Shown: positions 8,928 to 17,007 of the stretch, in pieces
How the letters are laid out: each line of letters opens with the position of its first letter
Numbering within the stretch: the stretch's first letter is position 1
Assembly (NCBI GenBank): GCA_942492635.1
Contig: CALOFP010000004.1
Span: 372,001 to 436,000, forward strand
Length of the DNA stretch: 64,000 bases
Direction: 5' to 3'
From: CALOFP01 sp942492635
GTDB taxonomy: Bacteria > UBP6 > UBA1177 > CALOFP01
Notes under the pieces: generated by a model
The model's input: the letters and a program-made list of their open reading frames with translations, nothing else
The model's database searches: none
Told to the model about the DNA's origin: nothing
Position numbers and translations under genes: made by a program

Positions 8928-10040
8928 CTAGAATTTGAAAATTGTCTGAAGGTGAATATTCATATATTTCTTATGCCCTTCAAGTTCATCCTCTATCTTT
9001 TCCGTGTGCCATATCTTTGCTTCAAGATGCCAGAAATCGGCTACGGCGTATGCTGCGTTTATATTGAACCCCTTTCCATTTACAGGAATATTGTTGTCGC
9101 TGTCGGCCATCGGACCGTAAGTTGCGAGAGCTTCGACGTGCTTGTAGAAACCACCTATCGAGAAGGTGTTTGCCTTCTTTGCTTTTCCGAGTAAGAGGCC
9201 AGCCTGCCATCCCATTCCGTGATCGTCGGCATCAAGGTTGTTGATGAGATCAAAGGAGAGCGTCAGAGGAAGTGTTTTTGTAAGATCGTAGCTGATGAAA
9301 AGGTTGGGGTTGATAAGATTGTAGTCGGGACCTTCGACCTGAACTTCAGCATTTTTCTCCATCCCTATGAATTTTATTGCATCGCTGTAATCCCAGTAGG
9401 TAATTCCTGCCCCGAATGAGAGGTCGCCGGTTTTGTAACTTCCCTCTGCTCTCACAACGAAAAGCCAGAGATTTTTTTCAAAATAGTCGTCATCTTCACC
9501 GGTCCAGTCCGGTTCTCCGACCATGATCTGACCTGCGCTGAGAGCTATATTTGCATCTTTGAATGAGTGATGAAAATCCTCAACAAGTCCAGTCATGTGA
9601 TAGTAGGTGTCCCAAACAAGAGTTGATTTGCTGAAAGGGCTTTCAAATCCGCCTCCCGTGATTGTGAGGAAGGAAAACGGTTTCGCCTCGAAGTAGTAGC
9701 GATCGAAGAGAGCAGAAATATTCTCGGTATTTCCTTCTCCGTCGAAGTTGTCTTTTCCCATGGTGATGTTGTTTGTGCGAAGGCGGGCGACAAGTTTGAT
9801 GCTGTCGGAAGGCTGAAACTGGGTTTTTATTCTGAATCTCATTCTTCCCCGATCACGATCCTGTTCGGTTCCGTCAGCCGTTTCCTTCATCTCGATCTGG
9901 TAACGGAGTCTTGCATCTGCACTTATCTTGAACTTTGAAATCCACGAGGGTAGTTCAACCGTTGCGGGTTTTGTTTCTTCTGCGGAAACCAGGTTTGTTG
10001 CAAGCAGTAGGGACGAAAGCATAATAAAAAATTTTTTCAT
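8928..10040 (-). CDS. Putative outer membrane porin
   Basis: 370 residues with a signal peptide (MKKFFIMLSSLLLATNLVSA) and a mature chain of alternating strands rich in aromatic and polar residues. It ends in phenylalanine (TIFKF), the C-terminal signature used by the BAM machinery. An early segment (ADARLRYQIEMKET...RMRFRIKTQF) resembles the first strands of putative alginate/phosphate-type porins. The start at 10040 is chosen because GGAG sits 6 bases ahead; an upstream TTG in frame lacks one. Likely a 16-18 strand channel in the outer membrane. Substrate not predictable. Single gene, convergent with the dehydrogenase. Confidence 0.75.
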   Translation of the reverse strand: MKKFFIMLSSLLLATNLVSAEETKPATVELPSWISKFKISADARLRYQIEMKETADGTEQDRDRGRMRFRIKTQFQPSDSIKLVARLRTNNITMGKDNFDGEGNTENISALFDRYYFEAKPFSFLTITGGGFESPFSKSTLVWDTYYHMTGLVEDFHHSFKDANIALSAGQIMVGEPDWTGEDDDYFEKNLWLFVVRAEGSYKTGDLSFGAGITYWDYSDAIKFIGMEKNAEVQVEGPDYNLINPNLFISYDLTKTLPLTLSFDLINNLDADDHGMGWQAGLLLGKAKKANTFSIGGFYKHVEALATYGPMADSDNNIPVNGKGFNINAAYAVADFWHLEAKIWHTEKIEDELEGHKKYMNIHLQTIFKF

Positions 10041-10257
10041 AGTAATCTCCAAAATTAGTTGAAAAATTTAAATATCAAATATCAAAACAGGCCAAAAGGA
10101 ACAAAAATTAATAGTCATATTTATTTAAATATCAATTATTAAATTCTTGTTAAGAGCCGGTTTGTTTGCAGTGAAATGTTGAGATTCAACAGGACCGTTG
10201 ATTTGAAAACAAGGCTGATTTACCATTAGTGGTTATTTTCACTTGAGGGAGGAGTTG

Positions 10258-10749
10258 ATGAAAGAAGCAAAGGCAGTGGAGATCTTAAAGAGAGCCATCA
10301 TGATGGAAAGAAGAGGGCAGGCGCTCTATTCAAAAGTTGCGGAAATGACCGAGAGCGAAGGCGTAAAAAAGATTTTCAGAACAATGGCAGAGGAGGAAAA
10401 ACTTCATGAGAACTATCTGTCGGAGCAGATGAAGCACTACAAAGCCAGCGGAACTTTTATGTCGGATGTTCCCGGCAACGAAATCGCGGATGCCGTATTC
10501 GACAAGCGAATCAGGGACGAAATCGGCAGTGCCGGTTTTGAAGCCGCCGCAATTTCAGCCGCCATAGACATGGAAAAACGATCGGTTGAAATCTATTCAC
10601 AGCGGGCGCAGGAGTCGGAAGATGTGGATGAGAGAAAGTGCTACAACTGGCTGGCAAAGTTCGAGAAGAAACACCTTTCCATGCTTTCGGAAATGGATCA
10701 CGATCTTCTGGAGAAAGTTTGGTATGACAACAGTTTCTGGCCGTTTTGA
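10258..10749 (+). CDS. Ferritin-like diiron protein (rubrerythrin family, no rubredoxin domain)
   Basis: 163 residues from the ATG at 10258, preceded by AGGGAGG. Four-helix ferritin-like fold with two pairs of metal-ligand motifs: MERRGQALY and EEEKLHENY in the first half, DMEKRSVEIY and EKKHLSML in the second. This is the diiron pattern of rubrerythrin and related proteins. The C-terminal rubredoxin Cys4 site is absent, so electrons must come from elsewhere if it is a peroxidase. Likely cytoplasmic, in peroxide defence or iron handling. Single gene facing maf. Confidence 0.82.
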   Translation: MKEAKAVEILKRAIMMERRGQALYSKVAEMTESEGVKKIFRTMAEEEKLHENYLSEQMKHYKASGTFMSDVPGNEIADAVFDKRIRDEIGSAGFEAAAISAAIDMEKRSVEIYSQRAQESEDVDERKCYNWLAKFEKKHLSMLSEMDHDLLEKVWYDNSFWPF

Positions 10750-10780
10750 TTAGTAGAAAAGTGGAAAAGTCCATGAAGTG

Positions 10781-10848
10781 GAAGAGTCGAGAAGAGAAAG
10801 AGTGGAACGGTTAAAAAACTTTTCCACTCTTAAACTCTTCGACTCTTC
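10781..10848. terminator. Long imperfect hairpin between convergent genes
   Basis: Arms of about 26 bases (GAAGAGTCGAGAAGAG... against ...CTCTTCGACTCTTC) surround a loop at about 10809-10820. Probable bidirectional terminator for the ferritin-like gene and maf. The purine-rich arms resemble the hairpin at 16053-16188 in style. Confidence 0.55.
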
Positions 10849-10856
10849 AACCTGAA

Positions 10857-11435
10857 CTATCTCTTAATTCCTTCCAAAAAACCGATTTTCTGAAGATGAC
10901 GGATAACTTCCGCGACGGGAAGCCCGATTACGTTGGAATGGGATCCGCAGATGAATTTCACCATGAAGCTTCCGAGTCCCTGAATGGCGTAGGCACCTGC
11001 TTTGTCGTAGGGTTCGTCGGAATTGGTGTAATCCTCGATCTCTTTTTCACTGAGATGCTTGAACGTGACGTCGGTAGAGACAAAGAAGCTGTCCACCTTG
11101 TCGTTGAAGAAGATGGAAACTCCGGTGATGACCCGGTGAGTCCTTCCGCTGAGAAGGTGCATCATCTTCACGGCGTCGATTTTGTCCTTCGGTTTTCCGA
11201 GAATGCTATCTTCCATCACGACGATCGTGTCGGCGCTGAGGACAGGATTCTCCGTCCCCAATTTCCCGGAAACCTCACGTCCTTTCTGGAGTGCAAGATC
11301 GACGGCAACTTCCTCTGCAGAAAGTTTTTCGTCCACGATTTCATCAACTGTGGATTTTACAACTTCTATCGGAAATCCGAACTGTGAAAGCAGTTCCAAT
11401 CTCCGCGGTGAACCGCTGGCGAGGATCAGTTTCAT
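10857..11435 (-). CDS. maf: Maf-like nucleoside triphosphate pyrophosphatase
   Basis: 192 residues, full length for the family. The N-terminal LASGSPRRLELL signature, SADTIVVMED with catalytic Asp, LGKPKD and the later DEPYDKAGAYAIQGLGS block are all present. Maf/YhdE proteins hydrolyse dTTP/UTP or modified nucleotides in the cytoplasm to keep them out of nucleic acids. The start codon overlaps the metG stop by 4 bases (ATGA type), so the two are translationally coupled. Confidence 0.93.
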   Translation of the reverse strand: MKLILASGSPRRLELLSQFGFPIEVVKSTVDEIVDEKLSAEEVAVDLALQKGREVSGKLGTENPVLSADTIVVMEDSILGKPKDKIDAVKMMHLLSGRTHRVITGVSIFFNDKVDSFFVSTDVTFKHLSEKEIEDYTNSDEPYDKAGAYAIQGLGSFMVKFICGSHSNVIGLPVAEVIRHLQKIGFLEGIKR

Positions 11436-13099
11436 AGACCGAGCCTCTTTCTCTCTTCAGCCATGGTTTCGTCCTCGATCTTCGTAAAGAGAATTTCTGC
11501 AGCTTCGCCCATGCGGAACTCTTCCTTGATCTGTGCTTCGTAGAGTGTGTCGAAGCTGAAGTTCTCTTCAAGTCCGAGCATTCTCTTAACCTTTCTGGAA
11601 GCTTCCGGTGTGATCGGTTCCATCACTGTCGCCATTGTCTCGATGAGGTTTACGCAGTTGAAAAGAACACCCTTGCAGCGTTCCTTGTCCTCTTTACGAA
11701 GCGCCCATGGAGCCATTGTGTCGAAGTACTTGTTGGCTACGCGGCCGAGTTCCATTATGTGGAATACGGCATCGCGAACCTTGAAGTTTTCGTAGCTGTC
11801 TTCAATGATCTTGAGCTCCCTGCGGGCATCTTCCCACATCTTGTCGTCCTCTTCGGTGAAAGTCATGTCACCTGTGAGTTTGCCCTTGAAGTACTTTGTG
11901 ATGAATGCCAGGTTCCTGTTTACGAAGTTTCCGTAGATTCCCGCAAGCTCGGAGTTGTTCGCATTCTGGAAACCGGTGAAGGAGAAATCCGCATCCTTAG
12001 ATTCCGGTGCGATCTGGGCAAGATAGTAACGAACTGAGTCGCTCTTGAATCTTTCGAGGAATTCGTGAACCCAGATTGCGTAGTTTTTCGAAGTGGAGAA
12101 CTTGTCACCCTCGAGGTTGAGGAACTCGTTGGCAGGAATTTCGTCAGGCAGCTTGAAGCCCTCCTCTGTTCCCATGAGCATTGCCGGCCAGATTATGGAG
12201 TGGAAGACAATGTTGTCCTTTCCGATAAAGTGGACAAGCTTGACGTCGTCTCCGCCTTTCCACCATTTTTCCCATTCATTCTCATCCGCACCTTTCTTGG
12301 CGAACATCTCTTTTGTGAAGGAGATGTAGCCGATAGGGGCATCGAACCATACATAGAGAACCTTTCCTTCGCCGCCTTCGACGGGAACCGGAACACCCCA
12401 CTTGAGATCACGGGTGATTCCTCTGGGCTCAAGACCTCTCTCAAACCACTGCTTGCAGAACGCCTTGACGTTGCTTTTCCAGTTTGTTTTGGAATCCAGC
12501 CAGCTCTCAAGTTTGTCCTGGAACTTGTTGAGATCGAGAAACCAGTGGCTGGATTTTCTGACTTCCGGAGTCGCACCGCACAGTTTGCATTTCGGTTCCT
12601 TCAGCTCGACGCTGTTGAGAGTGTTTCCACAGTAGTCGCACTGATCTCCTCTCGCCTCCTTTCCGCAGTGAGGGCATACACCTTCAACGTAGCGGTCGGG
12701 GAGGAACTTGTCGCACTTTTCGCAGAAAAACTGCTCGACTTCGCCCTCTGAAATGTATCCGTTGTCGAGAAGTTTTGTGAAAAACTCCTGGCTCAACTCC
12801 TCGTGAATATTATTGTGGGTTCCGGAGAAGATGTCGAAGCTCATGTTCATCATCTGGAAACCCTTTTCGATAACCGCATGGGTATCCTTTATCACCTCCT
12901 CGGGTGTGATTCCCTTCGATTCGGCGTTTATTGTGATCGGAACACCGTGTTCGTCGGTTCCGCAGATGTAGATAACGTCTCTTCCCTTGTTCCTGAGGTA
13001 CCGGCTGTATATGTCAGCTGGGAGATAGGCACCGGCAATATGACCGAGGTGAATCGGGCCATTTGCGTAAGGAAGTGCCGATGTTACGAGATACTTCAT
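11432..13099 (-). CDS. metG: Methionyl-tRNA synthetase
   Basis: 555 residues. The catalytic core has the HIGH motif as HLGH (about 18-21) and the KMSKS loop as KFSTS (about 333-337). The connective-peptide zinc region has four CxxC pairs (CEKC, CPHC, CDYC, CKLC, about residues 125-180), typical of the two-zinc class. The anticodon-binding helical domain runs to the end; the C-terminal EMAP-type tRNA-binding domain is missing, as in many bacteria that carry it separately or not at all. Charges tRNA-Met in the cytoplasm. First gene of the metG-maf operon. Confidence 0.96.
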   Translation of the reverse strand: MKYLVTSALPYANGPIHLGHIAGAYLPADIYSRYLRNKGRDVIYICGTDEHGVPITINAESKGITPEEVIKDTHAVIEKGFQMMNMSFDIFSGTHNNIHEELSQEFFTKLLDNGYISEGEVEQFFCEKCDKFLPDRYVEGVCPHCGKEARGDQCDYCGNTLNSVELKEPKCKLCGATPEVRKSSHWFLDLNKFQDKLESWLDSKTNWKSNVKAFCKQWFERGLEPRGITRDLKWGVPVPVEGGEGKVLYVWFDAPIGYISFTKEMFAKKGADENEWEKWWKGGDDVKLVHFIGKDNIVFHSIIWPAMLMGTEEGFKLPDEIPANEFLNLEGDKFSTSKNYAIWVHEFLERFKSDSVRYYLAQIAPESKDADFSFTGFQNANNSELAGIYGNFVNRNLAFITKYFKGKLTGDMTFTEEDDKMWEDARRELKIIEDSYENFKVRDAVFHIMELGRVANKYFDTMAPWALRKEDKERCKGVLFNCVNLIETMATVMEPITPEASRKVKRMLGLEENFSFDTLYEAQIKEEFRMGEAAEILFTKIEDETMAEERKRLGL

Positions 13100-13176
13100 G
13101 CTCTCCTCCTGAAAAGTAAAACAAAAAACAGGTAAGTATAGCAGTATATCTCATGAAGTCAATCAGTTCTAGATTT

Positions 13177-13205
13177 TTGCGTTGGCACAACGTTTTGATT
13201 ATAAT
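13177..13205 (+). promoter_or_regulatory. sigma70-like promoter for the AAA ATPase operon
   Basis: TTGCGT (13177-13182), 17-base spacer, TATAAT (13200-13205), 26 bases before the start at 13232. Confidence 0.5.
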
Positions 13206-13231
13206 GGCACCAACGATACGAGAGGTAAATC

Positions 13232-14560
13232 ATGATTAAGATAGTTCTCACAAGGGACCCGCTTCACGCCATAGGCGAGTCCGAATACAGATTAAGCTGG
13301 GTGAGCGAAGATAAGGGAAAGAATCTTGAGTCTTTGATAGAAAGTACTCAAAAGTGGCCGAAAGTCGCCTTTCCGTTCGCCGAATATCTCTTTTCCGACG
13401 ATTCGTTCGCAGTTCGCTTCATGGAGACATACCTTCGCAGCTCATGCGAGGTGATCTTTTTCTGCAGATCCCTCTCTCTTCCCGACATCATTCTGGAAAA
13501 TGCAATGATCGAGGAGGCGTGGGAAGGACTCGACGAAGTTATGGACGATGTCGACTCCCTGCCCTTTTCTGAAGAGGGAAAGGAAGCTGTCCGAAACAAC
13601 CTGCCGGGACTTTCGAGAAGAAACGCATCCGAAATCGTCCACATGATTTCTAATATGGACGAGGAGAGCGCCCTCGAGAAAATTCTCTCCTACAAAAGGG
13701 GAGCGATGGGCAGGAAAAGCGTGGTGGAACCGGTGGAAGTTGCCGAATCGATCGACAGTGTCGGCGGTCTGTACGCCCTCAAGGATTGGATCGTAAGGCG
13801 CCGGAGCAACTTCTCCGACGAAGCGCGTGAATTCGGAATTCCCATGCCCAAAGGGGTTCTTCTCCTCGGAGTCCAGGGTTGCGGAAAGAGTCTCACGGCC
13901 AAAACAATCTCCAGAGTGTGGAACTTTCCTCTCATCCGTCTCGACTTCCTCTCCCTTTTTCGAAAAGGAAGATCCGTCGAAGAACTTCTCCAGGAAGCCG
14001 TAAGGACGGCGGAACAGTTTTCACCCGTAATCCTCTGGATCGACGAGATCGAAAAGGCGCTCAGCCAGGAGGGCAGCGGGGCGGAAATCAGGAGAGTGAT
14101 CGGATGGCTTGTAACCTGGATGCAGGAAAAGACCCAACCGGTTTTTCTCGTAGCCACGGCAAACAGAGTTCGTGATCTTCCGCCCGAACTTCTCCGTAAA
14201 GGAAGGTTCGATGAAATATTCTTTGTCGATCTTCCATCCGCTGAAGAGCGAACCGAAATATTCCGTATTCACCTGAAAAAGAGGGGCAGGGATCCCGAAA
14301 GCTACGATCTTTCAAAACTTGCCCGCCAATCCGAGAGATTCAGCGGAGCGGAAATCGAGCAGGTGGTAGTGGACGCGCTCATCAACGATTACAGCCGTCA
14401 GCAGGAGTTATCACAGGCATCACTTGAAAATGCACTCAGAAACACAGTGCCTCTCTCCACGACATACGAAGAGGAGATAAAAGCGCTGAGACTCTGGTCC
14501 CGGGACAGGGCGAGAAACGCCTCAGGAAACAGGCGGGTGGAATCCTTTTTTGAAAAGTAG
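13232..14560 (+). CDS. AAA+ ATPase, Ycf46-like
   Basis: 442 residues. The first 165 or so form an alpha-helical N-domain. The AAA+ domain follows: Walker A GVQGCGKS (about 213-220), Walker B ILWIDEIEK (about 267-275), sensor ATANR, Arg-finger region LLRKGRFDEIFFVDLP, and the C-terminal lid with FSGAEIEQ. The long N-domain and VLLLGVQGCGKSL..K wording match bacterial and plastid Ycf46 proteins, whose role is poorly known. Eight bases separate it from the NFACT-R gene, which has its own AGGAGG, so they form an operon. Substrate unknown. Confidence 0.85.
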   Translation: MIKIVLTRDPLHAIGESEYRLSWVSEDKGKNLESLIESTQKWPKVAFPFAEYLFSDDSFAVRFMETYLRSSCEVIFFCRSLSLPDIILENAMIEEAWEGLDEVMDDVDSLPFSEEGKEAVRNNLPGLSRRNASEIVHMISNMDEESALEKILSYKRGAMGRKSVVEPVEVAESIDSVGGLYALKDWIVRRRSNFSDEAREFGIPMPKGVLLLGVQGCGKSLTAKTISRVWNFPLIRLDFLSLFRKGRSVEELLQEAVRTAEQFSPVILWIDEIEKALSQEGSGAEIRRVIGWLVTWMQEKTQPVFLVATANRVRDLPPELLRKGRFDEIFFVDLPSAEERTEIFRIHLKKRGRDPESYDLSKLARQSERFSGAEIEQVVVDALINDYSRQQELSQASLENALRNTVPLSTTYEEEIKALRLWSRDRARNASGNRRVESFFEK

Positions 14561-14568
14561 GAGGTAAC

Positions 14569-15852
14569 GTGTATCTTTCAGAACTTTCAGTAGTGGCCGA
14601 CTACCTCAACGAGCACGATAGAGGAAGCATAGTAAAAAAGATCATAAAAACGACCGACGGATTCATTCTTGCACTCTACGGCGGTAAATCCAAGGGAGTC
14701 CTGGTCTCCAAAAGGCACAAAATGGCGTTCCCCCTCACCACAATCGATCCGTTCGAAAGAAAGGAAGCGACAAGGATAGAGGAAGGAATTCGAAAATATG
14801 TCAAAAACAGGCGAATCCGGAACGTCGAAATTCTTGAAGAGTACGGAAAAGTAATCAGGTTCGATCTTGGCGGATCATTTCTCACAGTTCCCCTTTTCGG
14901 AAGCAAGGCGATAAGAATAGAGGATGAGAAAGGCACGGTTTGGTGCGAGAACGAAAACGACGCACTCGAACCTGCCGGAACCATGAAACATATCGAGCCG
15001 AAAGTTACCGATCCCCTGGAGTGGCAGCAGCGATTCATCTCCATGGTTGAGGAGGAAAGTGAACGGCGGAGACTTGAAGCCGTAAAGAAACGCCGCAAAT
15101 TCCTTGAGAAAAAGCTTTCCAATCTCACCCGGGATCTGGAAGAGAGTACAGCCAAAAGTACGGATCTGATGGACGAAGGAATTCTGCTCAAAACCTGGCT
15201 TTACGCCACCGGCCCCGAAAAGAAAATGGAGTCCATAGAACTCTACAACAGTGCCGGTGAAAAAGTGACGGTTAAGCTCGACCCATCCAGAAGTCTCGCG
15301 GACAACATGGAGCTTCGCTTCACAAAAGCCAAGAAACATAAACGGGGACTGGAGAAAATAGAGGAGATGATTGATTCCGTCCGGGAAGAGCTCTCCGAAA
15401 TCGACACCTTCGAACCCGAAGAAGCGGCGTCCGAAGGACCCAGACGAAGGGAAAAATCGGTTCACGAACCCTACCACACATACATTTCGAAGAGAGGGAA
15501 GACATATCTCGTCGGAAAATCGGCCAGGGACAACGACGAACTCACACTAAAAGTCGCCTCGCCCCACGACATGTGGTTTCATGCAAAGGACTACCACGGC
15601 AGCCACGTAATACTGAAGAAAACGAAAAACGAACAGCTCTCCGACGATGACATCCTCCTCGGCTGCGCCCTCGCCATCCAGTACAGCAAAGCATCCGAAG
15701 GAAAGGAAGGAGAAGTTTGGTACACCGAGCGAAAATTTCTCCGAAAAAGAAAAGGAATGGCCATCGGAATGGTCACAATAGAGCGAGGCAAAAGCAGATA
15801 CGTCAGACTCAACGACGAACTCATGTCCCGCCTCGAAAAAGTCAAAAAGTAG
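14569..15852 (+). CDS. NFACT-R domain protein (RqcH/FbpA-like, short)
   Basis: 427 residues, GTG start with AGGAGG. The N-terminal 130 residues are a beta-rich domain, about 165-290 are a charged coiled coil, and 305-425 carry the NFACT-R (DUF814) domain with KTYLVGKSARDNDELTLKVASPHDMWFHAKDYHGSHVIL. Full RqcH/Tae2/NEMF proteins bind stalled 60S/50S-peptidyl-tRNA and drive tailing; they are usually about 550-600 residues. This one has a reduced N-domain and I do not see the usual HhH segment, so a ribosome-quality-control role is only suggested. Second gene of the AAA operon. Confidence 0.78.
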   Translation: MYLSELSVVADYLNEHDRGSIVKKIIKTTDGFILALYGGKSKGVLVSKRHKMAFPLTTIDPFERKEATRIEEGIRKYVKNRRIRNVEILEEYGKVIRFDLGGSFLTVPLFGSKAIRIEDEKGTVWCENENDALEPAGTMKHIEPKVTDPLEWQQRFISMVEEESERRRLEAVKKRRKFLEKKLSNLTRDLEESTAKSTDLMDEGILLKTWLYATGPEKKMESIELYNSAGEKVTVKLDPSRSLADNMELRFTKAKKHKRGLEKIEEMIDSVREELSEIDTFEPEEAASEGPRRREKSVHEPYHTYISKRGKTYLVGKSARDNDELTLKVASPHDMWFHAKDYHGSHVILKKTKNEQLSDDDILLGCALAIQYSKASEGKEGEVWYTERKFLRKRKGMAIGMVTIERGKSRYVRLNDELMSRLEKVKK

Positions 15853-15895
15853 AAAAATTCCCATGGAAATCAAAAACCTGAAAAATTCACCTTAG

Positions 15896-15917
15896 GGGTC
15901 GGCCGGCGTGCCGACCC
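15896..15917. repeat. Hairpin GGGTCGGC/GCCGACCC
   Basis: Perfect 8-base stem with a 6-base loop, no T run. It may be a REP-type element or a factor-assisted terminator for the NFACT-R gene. Confidence 0.5.
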
Positions 15918-15968
15918 ATTCCCGACAATTGTCTCTGAATAAATCCAATGAAACGGAAACCACCGTAG

Positions 15969-15988
15969 AGACGTAGCATGCTACGTCT
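15969..15988. repeat. 20-base perfect palindrome
   Basis: AGACGTAGCATGCTACGTCT is its own reverse complement. It looks like one of the short dispersed palindromes seen between genes in many bacteria. Confidence 0.6.
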
Positions 15989-16052
15989 AAAAACCTTGAG
16001 GATAAGAAAAAGTTAACCGTTCCCATCTGTGAAAGACAAAAGATTGGTCGAC

Positions 16053-16188
16053 CATGAAGCTCATGAAGAACATGAAGATTAAGAAAATACCTGTTATTTC
16101 AAATGATAAAAATGTCAGAAAATTTCGTCCAAATGAAAAAAAACAAACTCAAAAAATTCTTTTCTTCATGTTCTTCATGCCCTCCATG
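16053..16188. repeat. Long imperfect inverted repeat
   Basis: The left arm CATGAAGCTCATGAAGAACA matches the reverse complement of the right arm near 16162-16188 (TTCTTCATGTTCTTCATG...CTCCATG). The centre is about 80 bases of AT-rich DNA. No coding sense. Confidence 0.5.
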
Positions 16189-16512
16189 GTTGTCTAAAAA
16201 AGTATTCAAAAATAACACCAGAAACTTATCAACAATCCCTGCGAAAAAACACGATTGCCGAACTCTTTGAAAAAACTAATCGAATTAATTCTCCACATCG
16301 TTATCAACATACTTTTCAACAAAGATGGTGGATTGAATATTTAGAGATATTTTAAATAAATCTGTAACCTATCTTTTGAATTATTCGTTTCTCAACGCCC
16401 CTCTTATTTTAATATGGGTTGGGGGAGTTATTTTTTTTCATGTAAACAATTTCATCCTGGTCCGCAAGGACTTTATAATCTGTAGACTGATTTTTTAAAA
16501 TGTTAAAATCCC

Positions 16513-16810
16513 ATTTCCGGTTTCATTTTGACCTCAAAAAAAATATCGGGGCTGTTCCAGTCGCTGAAAAGGTCAAATTATTTGAATCTTGGCGCAAATA
16601 GCCCCAGTATCGTCTTGAGAAAAATTAATCAGTTCCCACCGGGCGTTCATTCGGGTCTGATATTTTTAATTTAGAAAATTCAAAGGCTGGAACGGTTTCG
16701 ATATTTATTTTCGAAGGATTTTAGCAGCTGGATTGGGAAAGATAGTTGTTTCATGATTAATTCAGCAGCTGATTTCGGTTGGGAAAAGTTTTTACAGGTT
16801 TCTGAATGCC
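16513..16810. repeat. Island-flanking repeat, copy A
   Basis: Shares long stretches with 30735-30917, for example CCGGGCGTTCATTCGGGTCT against CCGGGCGTTTATTCGGGTCC, then GATATTTTTAATTT and AAAAGTTTTTACAG. About 75 extra bases sit inside this copy (about 16546-16620). Diverged, non-coding now. Confidence 0.65.
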
Positions 16811-17007
16811 TTCCGATTTCAAGGTTCGTGAGGATCTGCATCGTGAATCCGACTTCCTCTTCCTCCGGAAGAGCTTTTTCGTTCTTTTAGATAAACCGTT
16901 ACAATTCTTTAACATGTTTTAAAAGTATAAAAGTGCCGACCCGTCCCCGTTTTTGCCCTGGTGAGAATCTCAACAAACGTGTTGAGCACATACACTCAAA
17001 GGACAAT

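Larger units (their letters stand above)
15853..17007. other. Gene-poor region before the tail sheath gene
   Basis: No convincing gene. It holds three structured elements (15896-15917, 15969-15988, 16053-16188) and a decayed repeat (about 16513-16810) that recurs on the far side of the island. Motifs such as TTATCAACA near 16226 and 16309 resemble DnaA boxes loosely but do not form a convincing cluster. Confidence 0.6.

Noticed and set aside
16200..16330. Possible origin with DnaA boxes (TTATCAACA)
   Set aside because: Sites deviate from TTATCCACA, are few, and there is no dnaA, dnaN or clear AT-rich unwinding region.
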